DNA of 64,000 bases, taken from assembly GCA_021014325.1 (NCBI GenBank), contig CM037460.1, forward strand, positions 19,498,044-19,562,043. The letters are read 5' to 3'. Below, one piece after another: positions 29,568 to 41,709 of the stretch (position 1 is its first letter; each line of letters starts with the position of its first letter). Origin of the DNA: Plazaster borealis (Eukaryota > Echinodermata > Asteroidea > Forcipulatida > Labidiasteridae). The translations under genes were made by a program, and so were the position numbers. A model generated the notes under the pieces. The model saw only the letters and a list, made by a program, of their open reading frames with translations, had not been told where the DNA came from and searched no databases.

Positions 29568-29741
29568 TTGTGCAGCATCTGTCTTGCCCAGTCAGTATAC
29601 TGAACCAATGTGTGATTGTGCTCGTGCTATGTGTTTTTTGTGGTATAACTGGCTTGGCTTGTGCCGCGTTTGCATTTCACCATGTTCGTGCGCGGTTAAG
29701 AAAATTGAACGATCGGGTGGTTTGTCACCGTCCGAATTCTG
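29568..29741 (+). CDS. Candidate orphan exon encoding a transmembrane segment
   Basis: Acceptor TTGTTCATAG and donor CTG|GTATGT frame 57 codons; both junctions are phase 1. The frame reads NQCVIVLVLCVFCGITG..., a hydrophobic Cys-rich segment of about 22 residues followed by a basic juxtamembrane stretch (HHVRARLRKLNDR). It resembles a single-pass membrane exon, but no partner exon or family was recognised. Confidence 0.25.
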
Positions 29742-31234
29742 GTATGTGCTTGTGTTTCTGGATGATTGGACCCGAGGTGTGAACATGAGGTTCAGTATAG
29801 GTGTGTTACAATTCAATATGATGATTGTAGATACAAAACAATTCAAAAACAAATGCGCTTGGTGTTTACTGCTGAGTTACAAAGCAAAGCACTGACTGAA
29901 CAATCTCATACTCTATCTACTGAAAAAAAATAAGTCAGTAAGACATAAATCAAAATACATCTGGCATTTATTATGGTAACCCATTCCTGATTGCAATCTC
30001 TGTGCATATTATATTTGTATAGACTGCTATTATGTTCGGGATATCCTCTGAAGTTCTCAACAGATGCAGATGTGGCAGACATCTTGTTTTTACCTGTTCA
30101 AATTAAACCATAACCAAAGCGAGACAGGGGAGGGCAAACTAGTCTGATCCCACCTTCTGGCGAATGAGAATCAGAATGTATTGTTGCTATTGCATACAAG
30201 GAACACGACCGAATGCCAGAAGACACAAGCACGTACCTGAGTCGATGTAATGTATATCAGTAGAAAGTGGCTGCTTTACGTCAAAAAAAAAATGCGCGGT
30301 TGGTGTAAACAAAAATATTGCAAGATTAGTACTAAATTGCAAACAAGTATTTTGCTATACAATAATAATTCAATTCGGGAGAAATACATGTACGTATGAC
30401 TTGTGCAGACTCAGGGTATTCGAAAGATGATGTCAGGACGGTAACAAAAAAATAGCGACTGTTTTATGAAGACATTAAACAAAAAAGGACGGTAAAGTAA
30501 TCAATTACTATCGCAACATGACAACATTCGCTGGTACTCGCGGTGAAATCGTGTTCGATTCATCAAGTACGCATTGAGCGATGAATTTCCCGTGATTTAA
30601 GCCAAAGAAATCTGTGTTTTTGTTTTATCTTTTGCTTGTTCAAAATGATGTGAAGTTAAGCATCGGGTCGGAAGCGTATAGCCGGGCACCAGCGAACAAT
30701 TGACAAGGAAACGGACTTACTTTTGAATACGATTATAATCTTCAACTGAATACGCTGAAAGGGTATATATGCATATATGCAAATATATGCAAATATATGC
30801 ACGTATGAAGTTGTTTATTACTGGATGCTGCAGCCATGTGACGTATGACGTGCTTTGTCGTTCGGCTTTGTACTCTATACTTAGTACTTTCATACAATAA
30901 TGAAATAATATAACAATAATTTATCATTGTTACAAAAAATTCGACTATGTGAAAAAATGAATAATATTGGTAATTATTGTTAACTATCGGTGTACAATAG
31001 GGTACATGTAAAACCAAATAAAAAAGACAGTGCTTTGTCATACTACAGCAACTGTTGAAGTGTTGAAGGTGTTTTATTGTCAAACTTTTATATCAATCGT
31101 TATTTATGTTTTCATTAATTTGTAAAAGCTTAATATGAATGCAGTTACAGTTAGAAACGATGGGAGGCAGAAAGTTTCTAGATGAAGAGGGTGGAAGAGT
31201 GAATAAATATTTCGGTATATACAGTGACTATAAC
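29742..31234. other. Intergenic, nothing recognised
   Basis: AT-rich, with a short (ATATGCA)n patch near 30768-30800. No family repeat or credible exon. Confidence 0.45.
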
Positions 31235-31606
31235 TTAAAGGTATTATACAGGATTGGTAAGGATAACAAACATAGCCTGAAAGCTTATACTGATTATGAA
31301 GTTCATACTAGAAACATTTTTTTTCTGTGAAATATTTCCCTCTGAAATTTAGTCATATTCAAGAAAACTCTATGTGAAAACCTGAACAAAAAAGCATTAG
31401 CTGATTTCGGTTTTTACAACCAAAATTAAGGACACATGCTGAAAATTGTGCATGGTTTTTCACTATTTTCTCCTGACTCAAACAACGGATTAGCCCAAAT
31501 GTTAACATGTTTGTTATTTCATGGTTAATCACACAAAACATGAACACTGTCTGCGACTATATTTTTGCCAGCTCTACCAATCCTGTATATATAATCCCTG
31601 TAAAAG
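31235..31606 (+). mobile_element. Family K MITE, copy 1
   Basis: TTAAAGGTATTATACAGGAT at the left, CCAATCCTGTATATATAATC at the right, about 370 bp. Opposite parts match 48679-48990. Confidence 0.75.
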
Positions 31607-32122
31607 ACAAGACTTGAAACCCGTTCCTCTGTCAATGGCAACATGGGTTGATGGGTGGGTGGTGGGCTGATGGGTGAGTGGTGGGCTGATTTGTGGGTGA
31701 AGGAATTACCATGCATCACTGGTATCCAACCGTGAATAACAATGGGTGGTCCTGTAATGAGCAACACTAGCGCATTACTAAAACAATAATGTCTGACAAC
31801 AACAGCGGCCGTGGGGGATTACTGGAAGTATAATTGAATTAACACCAAGTCTGGAACAACACTGTCGGAAGCACCATGGAGGAAGGAATATGCAAGCACA
31901 GACCCTGGATACGTACATGGGAGGGAGCCCCCCCCCCCGAACCCTTGCCATCCCCTCTTGCCCCCCCCCCCCCATCCAAAAGCGAGATCGAAAGCATGTA
32001 CAAATGAATGATTTGTTACATTAAATAGCCCCACCCTAAACTTGTGTAACGGCCAAGATGCTTGTCTGACAGCAGTAACGTGCATCTGCTTCTTTCAAGC
32101 AACTTTGTTCTACCTCCATGCT
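31607..32122. other. Intergenic; contains a CATGGAGGAA solo arm
   Basis: Holds C-runs, a (GGGTGGTGGGCTGAT)-type short repeat near 31655-31690, and CATGGAGGAAGGAATATG at 31875. No gene seen. Confidence 0.4.
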
Positions 32123-32506
32123 TTGAAGGCATCGTACACGTTTGGTAATGACTCTGAAAATTTATCTTACTCGGTAAGAAGTACAGCAGCTTTGGATAGT
32201 ATAATAAATTTTCAGAGACTTTTTACTTCGAAGGACTGCGGTTATGGAAAAATATATCACTTTTTATCCCCAAAATATTTTGAATATTGAGAAGCGTTAA
32301 GGTAACGCTTCTCAGAGTGTGTACTCCAATGCAGATTATTCTTCCTGCGTGGACATAACCGCTCCAGATTTTCGGCAATATCTCAAAAACGCTACCACCT
32401 TTTGAAATGAAGTTTTCACAGGTTGGTTTTATGGTGTATATCTACAACTATATAGGATTGAAACAAACAATAGGCGCCAATTACCAAACGTGTACGATGC
32501 CTTTAA
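32123..32506 (+). mobile_element. Family B MITE, copy 3
   Basis: TTGAAGGCATCGTACACG to CGTGTACGATGCCTTTAA. The terminal bases match family A, while the core is family B, so the ends look exchanged between families. Confidence 0.8.
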
Positions 32507-32782
32507 GTGTCTACCTTTGCTAACCTGTATGTGTCGCATTCTATACATAGCATGATCATAGTACATGACGTGGTCTTTTAAAACAAACTATTCGATCGCT
32601 AAAACTATCTCCATTCTGGTCTATCTGTCAATACTTAACCGACAGGTCTACTCTCAAATATGTTAATGACATTTACAATACTTCACTTTATTTACTAACA
32701 CACATTAATTGTCCATACATTTTGTGTAGTATTAATACGATTTGGGGGAAGAAAAAAGATTGTGAAGACGGAAAGACAAACA

Positions 32783-32973
32783 GGGCCCAATTTCATAAAG
32801 CTGCTAAGCACAAAAATGGCTAAGCACAACAAAATTATGCTTACCAGAATAAGGTTACCAGCCAAAATAACATGTCAGCTCCACAAATTGTGACTGGTAT
32901 CCTGCATATTTTTGCTTAGCAAAAAACTGTTAAGCACAATTTTCTGCTTAAGCAGCTCTATGAAATTGGGCCC
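32783..32973 (+). mobile_element. Family D MITE, copy 6
   Basis: GGGCCCAATTTCATAAAGC to CTCTATGAAATTGGGCCC, 191 bp, with CAG on both sides. Confidence 0.9.
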
Positions 32974-33289
32974 AGCAGGTCTCACTGTGTTTCCTTTCAG
33001 AATTTCATACCGAGCTGTTCAATATGTGTCAAATTAATCGATTGTTAGTTATCACAATCAACTAATAGTCGATGCATGACATTATCTTCTAGTCGTTATC
33101 AAGACCAATGTAATAAGACCTTTGTCATTGGGCGGCCATTGTGCTGTTCTCCTATTCGACTCAACGTAACCGAATCGAGGCTTGGCGGATTAAATGAGAA
33201 GATGTAACTGTGACTTTCATCGTCATTTTGTACACTTTGGGCAATTTAACAAAATGGTCACTTCGTCATAAATAGTTCTATTTTATACC

Positions 33290-33810
33290 AGTAACTAAAG
33301 ACCATGTAACCCTTGTTTACAAAACGAGTGATCATGTACATTCCATGACCTTTCCTTGCAGGCAAGATACTACACTGGTCATATGGGAAATGTTACATTT
33401 TGTGTCATACTTTCCACCTAAATTCAAGATTTATAAAAATAACAGCTCTACAAGTTTTGAGATGTGCCCCCTTTCTTCATATCAAAGGTTGCTAAAAAAA
33501 CGTACAGTACAATCTCAATAAAATGCGTTATACAACGATTGTGTATACATTTTGGTGGTGGATATGGGGCATGGTGTACCCCCCCCCTATTGTGTCTTCA
33601 TTGTGTGCTTGGAATCTCAGAAATTCTTTAGAGGTTTAGGGGGGTACTTTTGTACAAGAGGAAAATAGTGTGATAAAGTATGGGAGGGGGGTTACCCTGT
33701 GCCACCCTGTGCCCCCATATCGGGCATGGTGTAAAATCGTGCCCACAAGAAGTCCAGTTTCTGTGGCTCTTTTGTAAACGTGTGATGTCACAGGTCACAT
33801 GGTATATACA
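33290..33810 (+). repeat. Family J repeat with nested family N element
   Basis: Blocks CATGTAACCCTTGTTTACAA, GATGTGCCCCCTTTCTTCAT and GTCACAGGTCACAT match 59549-59895. A family N element (about 33545-33735, GATATGGGGCATGGTGTA ... CCCATATCGGGCATGGTG) interrupts it; the 59.5-kb copy lacks that insert. Confidence 0.65.
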
Positions 33811-34208
33811 CACGATCACCATTAAACCGTTTGAGTGAATGGTGCACATAGTGCATTGACGGATCGCTGAACTCTTCCCCTTCTCTCGCGGTTCCCATTC
33901 CGCACCTCTGCAGGCCATTTGATCATTTTTTATTGCAACAATTATTGACACAAAATAGTCGTAAATAAAACACGACAATTTCTCGTGAGTAATTTCACAC
34001 GCCCACGCTTATAACACTACACTCTCGGGAAGTTTTCTGTGTATGACACGAGCCGAGAATTGCAAAATGGTGTAAAGCTGCGCACCACAGGTCAACCATA
34101 TTTTGTTTATTTATTATTAAGGAGACCCGGAAAACATAATTAGGATACATTTTTTTGTTCCCCCTTATCGCACATTATTGTAAGAGTCTTAAGTCAATCG
34201 CTATGATG

Positions 34209-34577
34209 TAAAAGCACTGAACACGTTTGGTAATTGTCAAAGACAAGTGTTCCCAGTATCCCAACATATGCATAAAATAACAAACCTGTGAAAATTTGGG
34301 CTCAATTGGTCATCAAAGTTGCAAGAAAATGATGAAAGAAAAAACACCCTTGTTGTACAAATTTGTGTGCTTTCAGATAGGAATAAAAACTTCTTGCAAG
34401 AAGTTTTTATTATTTTAGTGAGAAATTACCTCTTTCCTAAAAACTACGTTACTTCAAGAGGGAGTCGTTTCCTACAATGTGTTATACTATCAACAGCTCT
34501 CCGTTGCTTGTTACCAAGTAAGTTTTTTATGCTATTATTTGTTTTGAGTCATTACCAAACGTGTACGATACCTTTAA
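34209..34577 (+). mobile_element. Family A MITE, copy 2
   Basis: AAAGCACTGAACACGTTTGG to CGTGTACGATACCTTTAA. Central hairpin AAAAACTTCTTGCAAGAAG. An internal 121-codon open frame is a repeat shadow. Confidence 0.85.
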
Positions 34578-34773
34578 CACCAATCCCTTTCTCACTTTCA
34601 ACCCACAATACGATGTATTTTTTCCGGACAAGTCGCACTAGACCCTTGCTCTGTGATAAAAGAGCAAAACTTTTCAACTTTTAAAGGAGTGCTTCAGTTT
34701 CCCTATAAGTTCCACATGTTTACCATCTCATTGCACCCTCCCCTTCCCCTTTCCAACGTCCCGTCGAACAAAC

Positions 34774-34997
34774 CTACACTGCACAAACTGGGATGTTAAA
34801 ATTGACACCATGGGTGTTGTCACATTTTAGATACCAACAACAGAATCAAAATGTGTTTAAATAACACCAATTTCTGCCAAAACAATTACATTAGTGTTGT
34901 TTTAACATCCTAAGATGTTAATTTTGATTCTCTCTTCGGTATCTATATGTGACAACACCCACGGTGTCAGTTTAAACACCCCAGTTTTTGCAGTGTA
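34774..34997 (+). mobile_element. Family F MITE, copy 1
   Basis: TACACTGCACAAACTGGGAT to CCAGTTTTTGCAGTGTA, about 224 bp, full of inverted GTGTTAAAATAACAC-like units and TATGTGACAACACCCACGG. Other copies at 41548-41708 and 44154-44382. Confidence 0.8.
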
Positions 34998-35107
34998 TCC
35001 ATTCCCATCCAAGCACCCCCTAAACTTCCCGCCCTTCCCACTTCTACCCCCTTCCACCACCAGCAGCCTTTTTCATGACATGTCAAGTGGACAGCTGCCT
35101 CTGCATC

Positions 35108-35775
35108 TATAGGTGTTCACCCCACTAAATAAACTCCTATAGCATACAGTGCAAAATGCTAAATATCCAAAACAGATTTTTAAAAACTTAGAAGTCTCAC
35201 AGCTTTTTACTGCAAAGAGAAAATTATCCATTGACTCCTAAACTGTTATCCTCTGCTCAACTTGAAATGGGTTGTCCCAAGGCCAGTCGAGTTATTCTCT
35301 CTCCAAAAATAAAAACAACCCCTACACCTGAGTAAATTTCCAGTCCGAACATCAACCTTGAAAAGTTTCTCCTACACCTCTCGGTAAATAGGACCATTTG
35401 TTCAGGGCCTAGGTCATTCATGTTTACGGTATAGAGAAAATTATCCACTGACTCCTAAACTGTCATCTGCTCAATTTGACATGGGTTGTCCCAAGGCCCA
35501 TTGAGTTATTCTCTCTCCAAAATAAAAACAACCCCTACACTTGAGTAAATTTCCAGTCAGAGCATCAACCTTGAAAAATGGCCCTACTCCTCTCGGCAAA
35601 TAGGACAATTTTTCGGGGCCTCAGGTCATCCAAAATACTTCAATTTTGAAGTCAACAACCCCCAGGTCACAATTGTGCAAAATCTGTACACTGTACCCCT
35701 TCTATTTGGCTTTCAAATGTGTCTAGTATAGAATATGTTGAGGGCCAACAAACCATGAAGGAGGCCGTTGCTCTT
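35108..35775 (+). mobile_element. Family M element, copy 2, with a 215-bp internal tandem duplication
   Basis: CCCCACTAAATAAACTC at the left. The block AGAGAAAATTATCCA...AAATAGGAC occurs twice (about 35217-35420 and 35432-35640), then CCCCAGGTCACAATTGTGC as in the 6.3-kb copy, which has it once. Confidence 0.7.
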
Positions 35776-35995
35776 ATCTGTTTTAGCACGCCTAGCAGAC
35801 AACCAAACCTCCCCATTGACGGCTGTCTGTGTTGTGTTGTCTCTCATCCCTAGGATTATTCAATGTGCAATATTTGCCCAAACCAGATTGTCTTTCTAGA
35901 ATGCAGACACGTGTCCAAATGCATTAAAAGAAAATTAAGATAAGACTTAACTAATCGGTAGCCTGGTAAGTTTATGTCTATTGGGTAAAGTCATC

Positions 35996-36153
35996 TAACA
36001 AAGTAGCTAACACAACAAAATTATGCTTACCGGAATAAGGTAACCAGCCAAATTACCATTCCACATGTTGTGACTGGTATCCTGCTCATTTATGCTAAGC
36101 AGGAAATTGTTAAGCATTATTTGCTGCTTAAGCAGCTCCATGAAATTGGGACC
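35996..36153 (+). mobile_element. Family D MITE, copy 7 (left end truncated)
   Basis: AAAATTATGCTTACCGG...GCAGCTCCATGAAATTGGG; the first 35 bp or so are missing. Confidence 0.8.
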
Positions 36154-36349
36154 TGATACTGCTCCAGTCAGCTAAACAGCGTAAACATCTGTGTTGTGTT
36201 TTCCAGGAGCGAAGGCGCCTGATCACAAATACTCTGATATCTTCTATTCTACTTAAAACACCGGGTTAATACGGATTAAAATACCGGTACTTCTATGCAA
36301 TCTAGAATAGGAATAAGCTTAGCTTATTCACCGCTGACGAAGTCTTATT

Positions 36350-36386
36350 GATTCGATTCAATTCAATTCAATTCAATTCAATTTAT
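36350..36386. repeat. (ATTCA)n microsatellite
   Basis: Six to seven ATTCA units. Confidence 0.9.
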
Positions 36387-36446
36387 TTGTACACCAAAAT
36401 CGCAGCAAATGGATAAGTTAATGTTCAAAGAGTCATTTAAAAAAGT

Positions 36447-36780
36447 TTAAAGGCCCTGTGCACTATTGGTAAGATCGAAAAACACAATGTTCACAGATTC
36501 ACACATAACTTACATGATTTAAAGTAAGAAATGATAGAAAGGGTTCCTTAAAATATTTCAGCATATAAAATGCTATCGTTTCTGAGAAATGAGTAAAACA
36601 ATAGTTTTTATCACGCGCGATAATAAGAAAACACATAAGGTCTCTTTTCACTATTTTCTCGTGACCTCGATGACCAATAAGCTCAAACTTTCAAAGGTTT
36701 GTTTGTTCATGCATATGTTGAATCACACAAAATGTGGACACTGATTTTGAGCTGTTACCAAAAGTGTACAATACCTTTAA
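36447..36780 (+). mobile_element. Family C MITE, copy 3
   Basis: TTAAAGGCCCTGTGCACTAT to GTGTACAATACCTTTAA. Has CTATTGGTAAGATCG uninterrupted, the empty site for the palindrome at 2568. Confidence 0.8.
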
Positions 36781-37015
36781 ATATACCTTGATAAAGATGC
36801 CCAGTTATACAGAAACTATAAACAAAAGACACAAAATGTGCCTCGCCGGCTCATGGAGGAATGAATAATAATAATGTCAACGAAGACGAGATTGTATGTA
36901 ATGAAGAAACACATGACCTCCTTGTTCACAGAAGTAAATGAATCTAGTATTAATACTTGTGGGTATACAATCCTGTGTAGAATCTTCTTTGAATGGAATG
37001 ATCTTTGCGACTTAT

Positions 37016-37393
37016 TTAAAGGCACTGAACACGTTTGGTAATTGTCTAAGACAAGCATCTTCACTTGGTGTATCCCAACATTATGCATACAATAACAAGC
37101 CTGTGAAAGTTTGGGCTCAATTGGTCATCGAAGTTGCAAAAAAAATAATGAAAGAAAAAACAAAACTTGTTGCAGAAGTGTGTGTAACCAGATGACTGAG
37201 AAAGGCTTCATGCCTGAAGCCTTTCTCAGATTCAAAATGTCCTCTTTCTCTAAAACTATACATTACTTCAAAGGGTGTCATTTCTAACAAAGTTTTATAA
37301 TTTCAACAGCTCTCCAGTGCTCTTTAAAAATACCCTACGTTTTTATGGTCATTAATTTTTGGAGTAATTACCAAAGGTATACCCTCCCTTTAA
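37016..37393 (+). mobile_element. Family A MITE, copy 3
   Basis: TTAAAGGCACTGAACACG to TACCCTCCCTTTAA. The central hairpin is GGCTTCATGCCTGAAGCC rather than the CTTCTTGCAAGAAG of most copies. Confidence 0.85.
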
Positions 37394-38361
37394 TGAATTT
37401 GAATGATCTCATCTGACCAGTGAATGCTAAACTGTTGAAATTGAATTACTCCTTTTGACTGTTGAATGCTGATCCAACGGAGCATTTATTTTTAAACGAA
37501 ATTGAATGAGTCAGATGTTAAATTGAATTGTTTTTTTAATTGGCTGGGAAATCCTATAGTTACTTCTTATTATCCAGTCACCATGCACAATTTTAAACAT
37601 CACTTTCAACTTTTCGTAGTCAGCGTTACTTTGCTGTAAACCTCTCTATCATCAATGGATGACGACTGTTTAAATTGGTGATCCTCCTTACCTCCCTTGT
37701 TCTCTGTTACACTGTTGTCTTGTTTTGTAATAATAATAATAATATCCTTGTCCAATTGTCCTTCTGAATGGTAAGCAGTTAGCAAAAAGCAGTTGATTCA
37801 ATTGTTCTCATTTTTAAAAAGAAAAAAGGTAATGGTCTCACGAACAGGTTTAATTCGCTAGGGGTTAAATTTCCTGACGTCCATCATTTTAGATTCCATA
37901 AAGAGCACCCGTTTTTGTTCCATATCTACCTGTCTGGCAGTCGCCACGGGGTTCAGGGGTATAATCACCCCCGTGTTCCGTGGAGCATGAACGGCACACC
38001 GGGGCAGATAGGTGTGTAAAGTGACCCCGTACTCTGACGAGCATCAACGGCGCAATACGCCGGGGGGGGTGTAAGCCAGGAGTTCCTAAATACCCATGGA
38101 TATTGTACGGTACAAGAAGTTTAGGGTGATGTTTCTATTTTTAACACAAGTCTCCTTGGAAACAGTCACTATAAACATGCTCCATGTTTTACTGATATAC
38201 CATATTTGATGAGCAATGTTGTCTGTGTTTAAAACAGCTCTGTAAAGTTGGGCTTCTAGCTGCTTCTGTAAGACCGCAAGCATAGTTGTCGTCCTCCCAT
38301 TATAGCATATAATAGAGAAAGGATGGTTATAGTAGGCCAAATCAATAGCTTTCCTCATTGC
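37394..38361. other. Intergenic, no gene recognised
   Basis: Includes (AAT)n at 37725-37743 and a GC-richer patch at 37915-38075 with an imperfect inversion of TATCTACCTGTCTGG. No exon seen. Confidence 0.4.
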
Positions 38362-38660
38362 TGGACTCAAGTTCTGAAATTTAAAGAATAGGGGTTCGAA
38401 TCCTGGCCTGGTCAGTCACGACACTTGTGTCCTTGTGCAAGGCACTTTGTCATATATATAATTGTTTCTCTCCACCCATAGTACTAGTAGTACAAATGGG
38501 CACCGGTGAGAGCTGGGAGAGTAACCTGTGATGGACTGGCATCCTGTCCAGCTGATCCTGTCCACGGGGGAATAGAAATATTCTCAGTCGTTTAATGCCA
38601 AGGAAACTGGATCTAAACACAGGCCTGATGAGCCATATTGGCTCAGGACAGACTTAACTT
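38362..38660 (+). mobile_element. tRNA-Leu-derived SINE, 5' truncated
   Basis: TGGACTCAAGTTC is an anticodon arm with CAA, then GGGTTCGAATCC (B box), then a body with GACACTTGTGTCCTTG and TGTGATGGACTGGCATCCTG, blocks typical of deuterostome SINE bodies. The A-box half is missing. Confidence 0.7.
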
Positions 38661-39627
38661 ACTACTGATCCTCATTATACTAACAAAATGTATTATTTTA
38701 AACTAGCCTCGGTTTCGTTACCGTGATTTCAATAGAAGTTAGTAAACTATAGATGTCTGAATCATAGAGCTACACAAAGACTACAAATTCCAAATTATTT
38801 TCGTCTTCAAAATTGCATAAAATTGTTCCTTTACTCCTCGGCGTTTCTCTCGTTTTTAAAGGTCATGAAAATCCCTTGAATTTTCCAACTGAGCGGCTTC
38901 TAATTTTGTGGCTCTGTTTTACGACCGGTTGTTGGTTTTCCTCGGAATAATATTACATGTGGATTACGGCCAGAAAGATGACTCATAAATTTAGTCATGA
39001 ACCTTGAACGTCACCTCCATAATTCCATGCACTCTGTTTTTCCCCTTTATATAAAAGGTTGGGTCGACGGGCAAACAACTTCACAACTTTCGTATAGAAA
39101 TTAGGAATTGAAAGACGTCGTTTTATATTTGTCAGAAAATCCGAACTTACATAAAATTGCTTTTTGAATACCCGCTTGGGTCGGCTGTGGTTTAGCTATT
39201 ACAGATGACCGCATCACAGTTTATGACTTTTTTGGATCTTTTCTTTTTGAAGTCAACCGACAGTTTTCGCACACTGGATAAAAAGAAAGGAATAAAACTG
39301 GCGGGAAACACAAAAGGCAGTTATTTCCGACTTGATAGGCAACAAGCGATGTGGTGTTGACTGAAAAGTTAACGGGCGGATGGCGGGGGTATCTATACCA
39401 CATTGTACATTTGATTTTTGGCATTGGAGTCTGTGGACAGCGTGTGCTCTGTTGCCAACCCCCCCCCCCCCCCCCAATCCCGAACCCATGTTTTCATACG
39501 AAGTTTCCTTGCCGCTTTTTTACAAATCATTATTTTAGCGTTTACAATAATCATGCCCTGGCGAAATTGTTTTACACATCAACAGAGAAAAGCATGGAAA
39601 GTTTCAATTACATAGGCCTATGTTTGT

Positions 39628-39690
39628 TCAAGCGCCTTGAGTACCTTATGTTAGATACACGTGCGCTATTTAAGACTACTATATTATATT
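39628..39690 (+). mobile_element. Second-type LINE 3'-end remnant
   Basis: AAGCGCCTTGAGTACCTT...GTGCGCTATTTAAGAC and an ATT-rich tail. The paired GCGC halves are the terminal hairpin common at CR1/L2-like LINE 3' ends. A different subfamily from 55.4 kb. Confidence 0.5.
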
Positions 39691-39843
39691 ATATCTCAAT
39701 TGCATTTTCAAATGCAAAAAGAACCTTCCTTTTTTTAGTTTACACTGCTTTAAACTTTTGAAGAAAAAAAAGAGATTGCTCCCTCTTGTTGGATGACTTT
39801 AAAAAAAATTGCATTAATGTCTGATACAACCTAAACATCAGGT

Positions 39844-40235
39844 TTAAAGGCAGTGTACACTTTGGGTAATTTATTGTCAAAGACCAGTATCCTCACTCGG
39901 TGCATCCCAACATATGCATAAATTAACAAACCTGTGACAATTTGGGCTCAATTGGTCATCGAAGTTGCAAGAAAATAATGAAAGAAAAAACACCCTTGTT
40001 GGATATAGAATTGTGTGCTTTCAGATGCCCGAGAAAGGCTTTATGCCTGAAGCCTTTTTCAGATACAATTTTTGGGTGAAAAATTACCTCTTTCTCTAAA
40101 ACTATAATATTACTTTAAGGGAGTCGTTTCTCACAATGTTTTATACTATCAACAGCTCTCTGTTGCTCGTTGCCAAGTCAGTTGTTATGCTAATATATAT
40201 TTTGAGTAATTACCAAACGTGTACGATGCCTTTAA
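39844..40235 (+). mobile_element. Family A MITE, copy 4
   Basis: TTAAAGGCAGTGTACACTTT to CGTGTACGATGCCTTTAA, with the GGCTTTATGCCTGAAGCC central hairpin, like copy 3. Confidence 0.85.
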
Positions 40236-40878
40236 AATGCATTTCCCCAAACATGATTGCACAGTTAAGTTTCATTAAAAATAGTCAACATTACGAACTT
40301 CCGATCTTTGTCCACAAACCACCAAGCTATACTTAGTACACTAGTATACAGTACCGGTAAACACCAATAAACTCGTGCTATGTAATGTGAATGCACGTGT
40401 AGAGTTCTATAGTCTATAGTTTTGTACTATCAACAGCTCTTCAGTGTTCCTTATCAATAATGTCTTATGGTCATTAACATGGATGTAAAGTTATTACCAA
40501 AAGTAACAGGTCTAGAATCGTGACTAGTAGAGACCTCGTTGGGATTGTCAACATAATAATTCTCAACCGTATAGACCCGCTGTGCTGAAACATGCACTGA
40601 TGCAGTCAATGTTATCACGAATCGTCGTGGATTAAGGGTAATAATCAACAGATTATTGGAATGATGAGGTTATTAAATCGATAAATGTCCCTGTTTCTTG
40701 TTCTATATGCTGCCAGACAATCCATAATAGTCGCCTTGGTGTGAGCTTGCTCTAGAATCTATACGACGTTTATTAAAATAACAATCAAAGTCTTGATACA
40801 GTTTTTGTGTTTTAGTGCAAGATCAAATCTAGATTAATGTAAAAAGTATGGAGGCTGCATAACGTTCATGTACCATTC
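40236..40878. other. Intergenic, MITE fragments only
   Basis: TACTATCAACAGCTCTTCAG near 40427 is a fragment of a family A right end. No exon. Confidence 0.4.
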
Positions 40879-41252
40879 TTAAAGGAACATTACAGAATTG
40901 GTTTTTGCTAACAAAACAGTTGCTGGCAGTGTAAGCACTTTATATAATCCACCATATACATAAACTGACAAACCTGTAGAAGTTTGAGATCGATCGGCCA
41001 TCTGGTCACGAGAAAATAGTGAAAAACCGATTACACATTTGCATGTGTTATACAATGCATGAATAAAACGCTCATGAGCGATAAACTCCAATCGGAAATT
41101 AGTTTTATTTATTTCTCATCAAATATGGCATTTCAGACAGAAATATTTCTAGGGATATTTTCTACTATCATCATCATTAGACCGTGTAAGTTTTATGTAA
41201 ATCTGTGATCTTAAAGAAAAATTTAATTACCAGTTCTGTAAGGTTGCTTTAA
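40879..41252 (+). mobile_element. Family L MITE, copy 2
   Basis: Nearly identical to 19786-20164 apart from a few substitutions and short indels. The 3' end reads GTAAGGTTGCTTTAA. Confidence 0.9.
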
Positions 41253-41304
41253 AGGCAGGAATATAGATAGGTTTTTGTCAAAGTATAACTGATTATAACT
41301 AGAG

Positions 41305-41546
41305 ACCAATTAAGAACTCACTCCGCAGTGAAGTTTATAACGAGAAGTCCCCTCGATCCATAAATAAGCGAAAGTAGTAGTCCTGGCCGATTTCCTACAT
41401 TCCGCCCAGGTGTAGTAGTTAATAAGCAGGAAAGTTTGTTCAGAACTTGGTAGTCTCCCGAATTCCGAAAATCTACTCCACGGCAGTAGAATAAATAGCA
41501 AGACCAGTTCTCAAAGAACAAAATCTACACAGCAAAGTAGATATAC
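41305..41546 (+). mobile_element. Family I repeat, copy 2
   Basis: AACTCACTCCGCAGTGAAG to GCAAAGTAGATATACAC. Abuts a left-truncated family F copy. Confidence 0.75.
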
Positions 41547-41547
41547 A

Positions 41548-41708
41548 CAATTTACACCATAGGGTGTTAAAATAACACTAATTTCTGCCAAAACATTTAC
41601 ATAGGTGTTATTTTAACACCCTATGATGTTAATGTCGATTCTCTCTTCGGTATCTATATGTGACAACACCCACGGTGTCAGTTTTAACACCCAAGTTTTT
41701 GCAGTGTA
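41548..41708 (+). mobile_element. Family F MITE, copy 2 (left end missing)
   Basis: Begins in the core at TTTACACCATAGGGTGTT and ends TTTTTGCAGTGTA. Confidence 0.75.
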
Positions 41709-41709
41709 G

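Noticed and set aside
34319..34684. Recurring protein fragments with NERKNTLVVQICVLSDR-like sequence at 3829, 34319, 52918, 58206, 60846
   Set aside because: They are the translation of family A MITEs; the frames end at the element borders and carry no domain.
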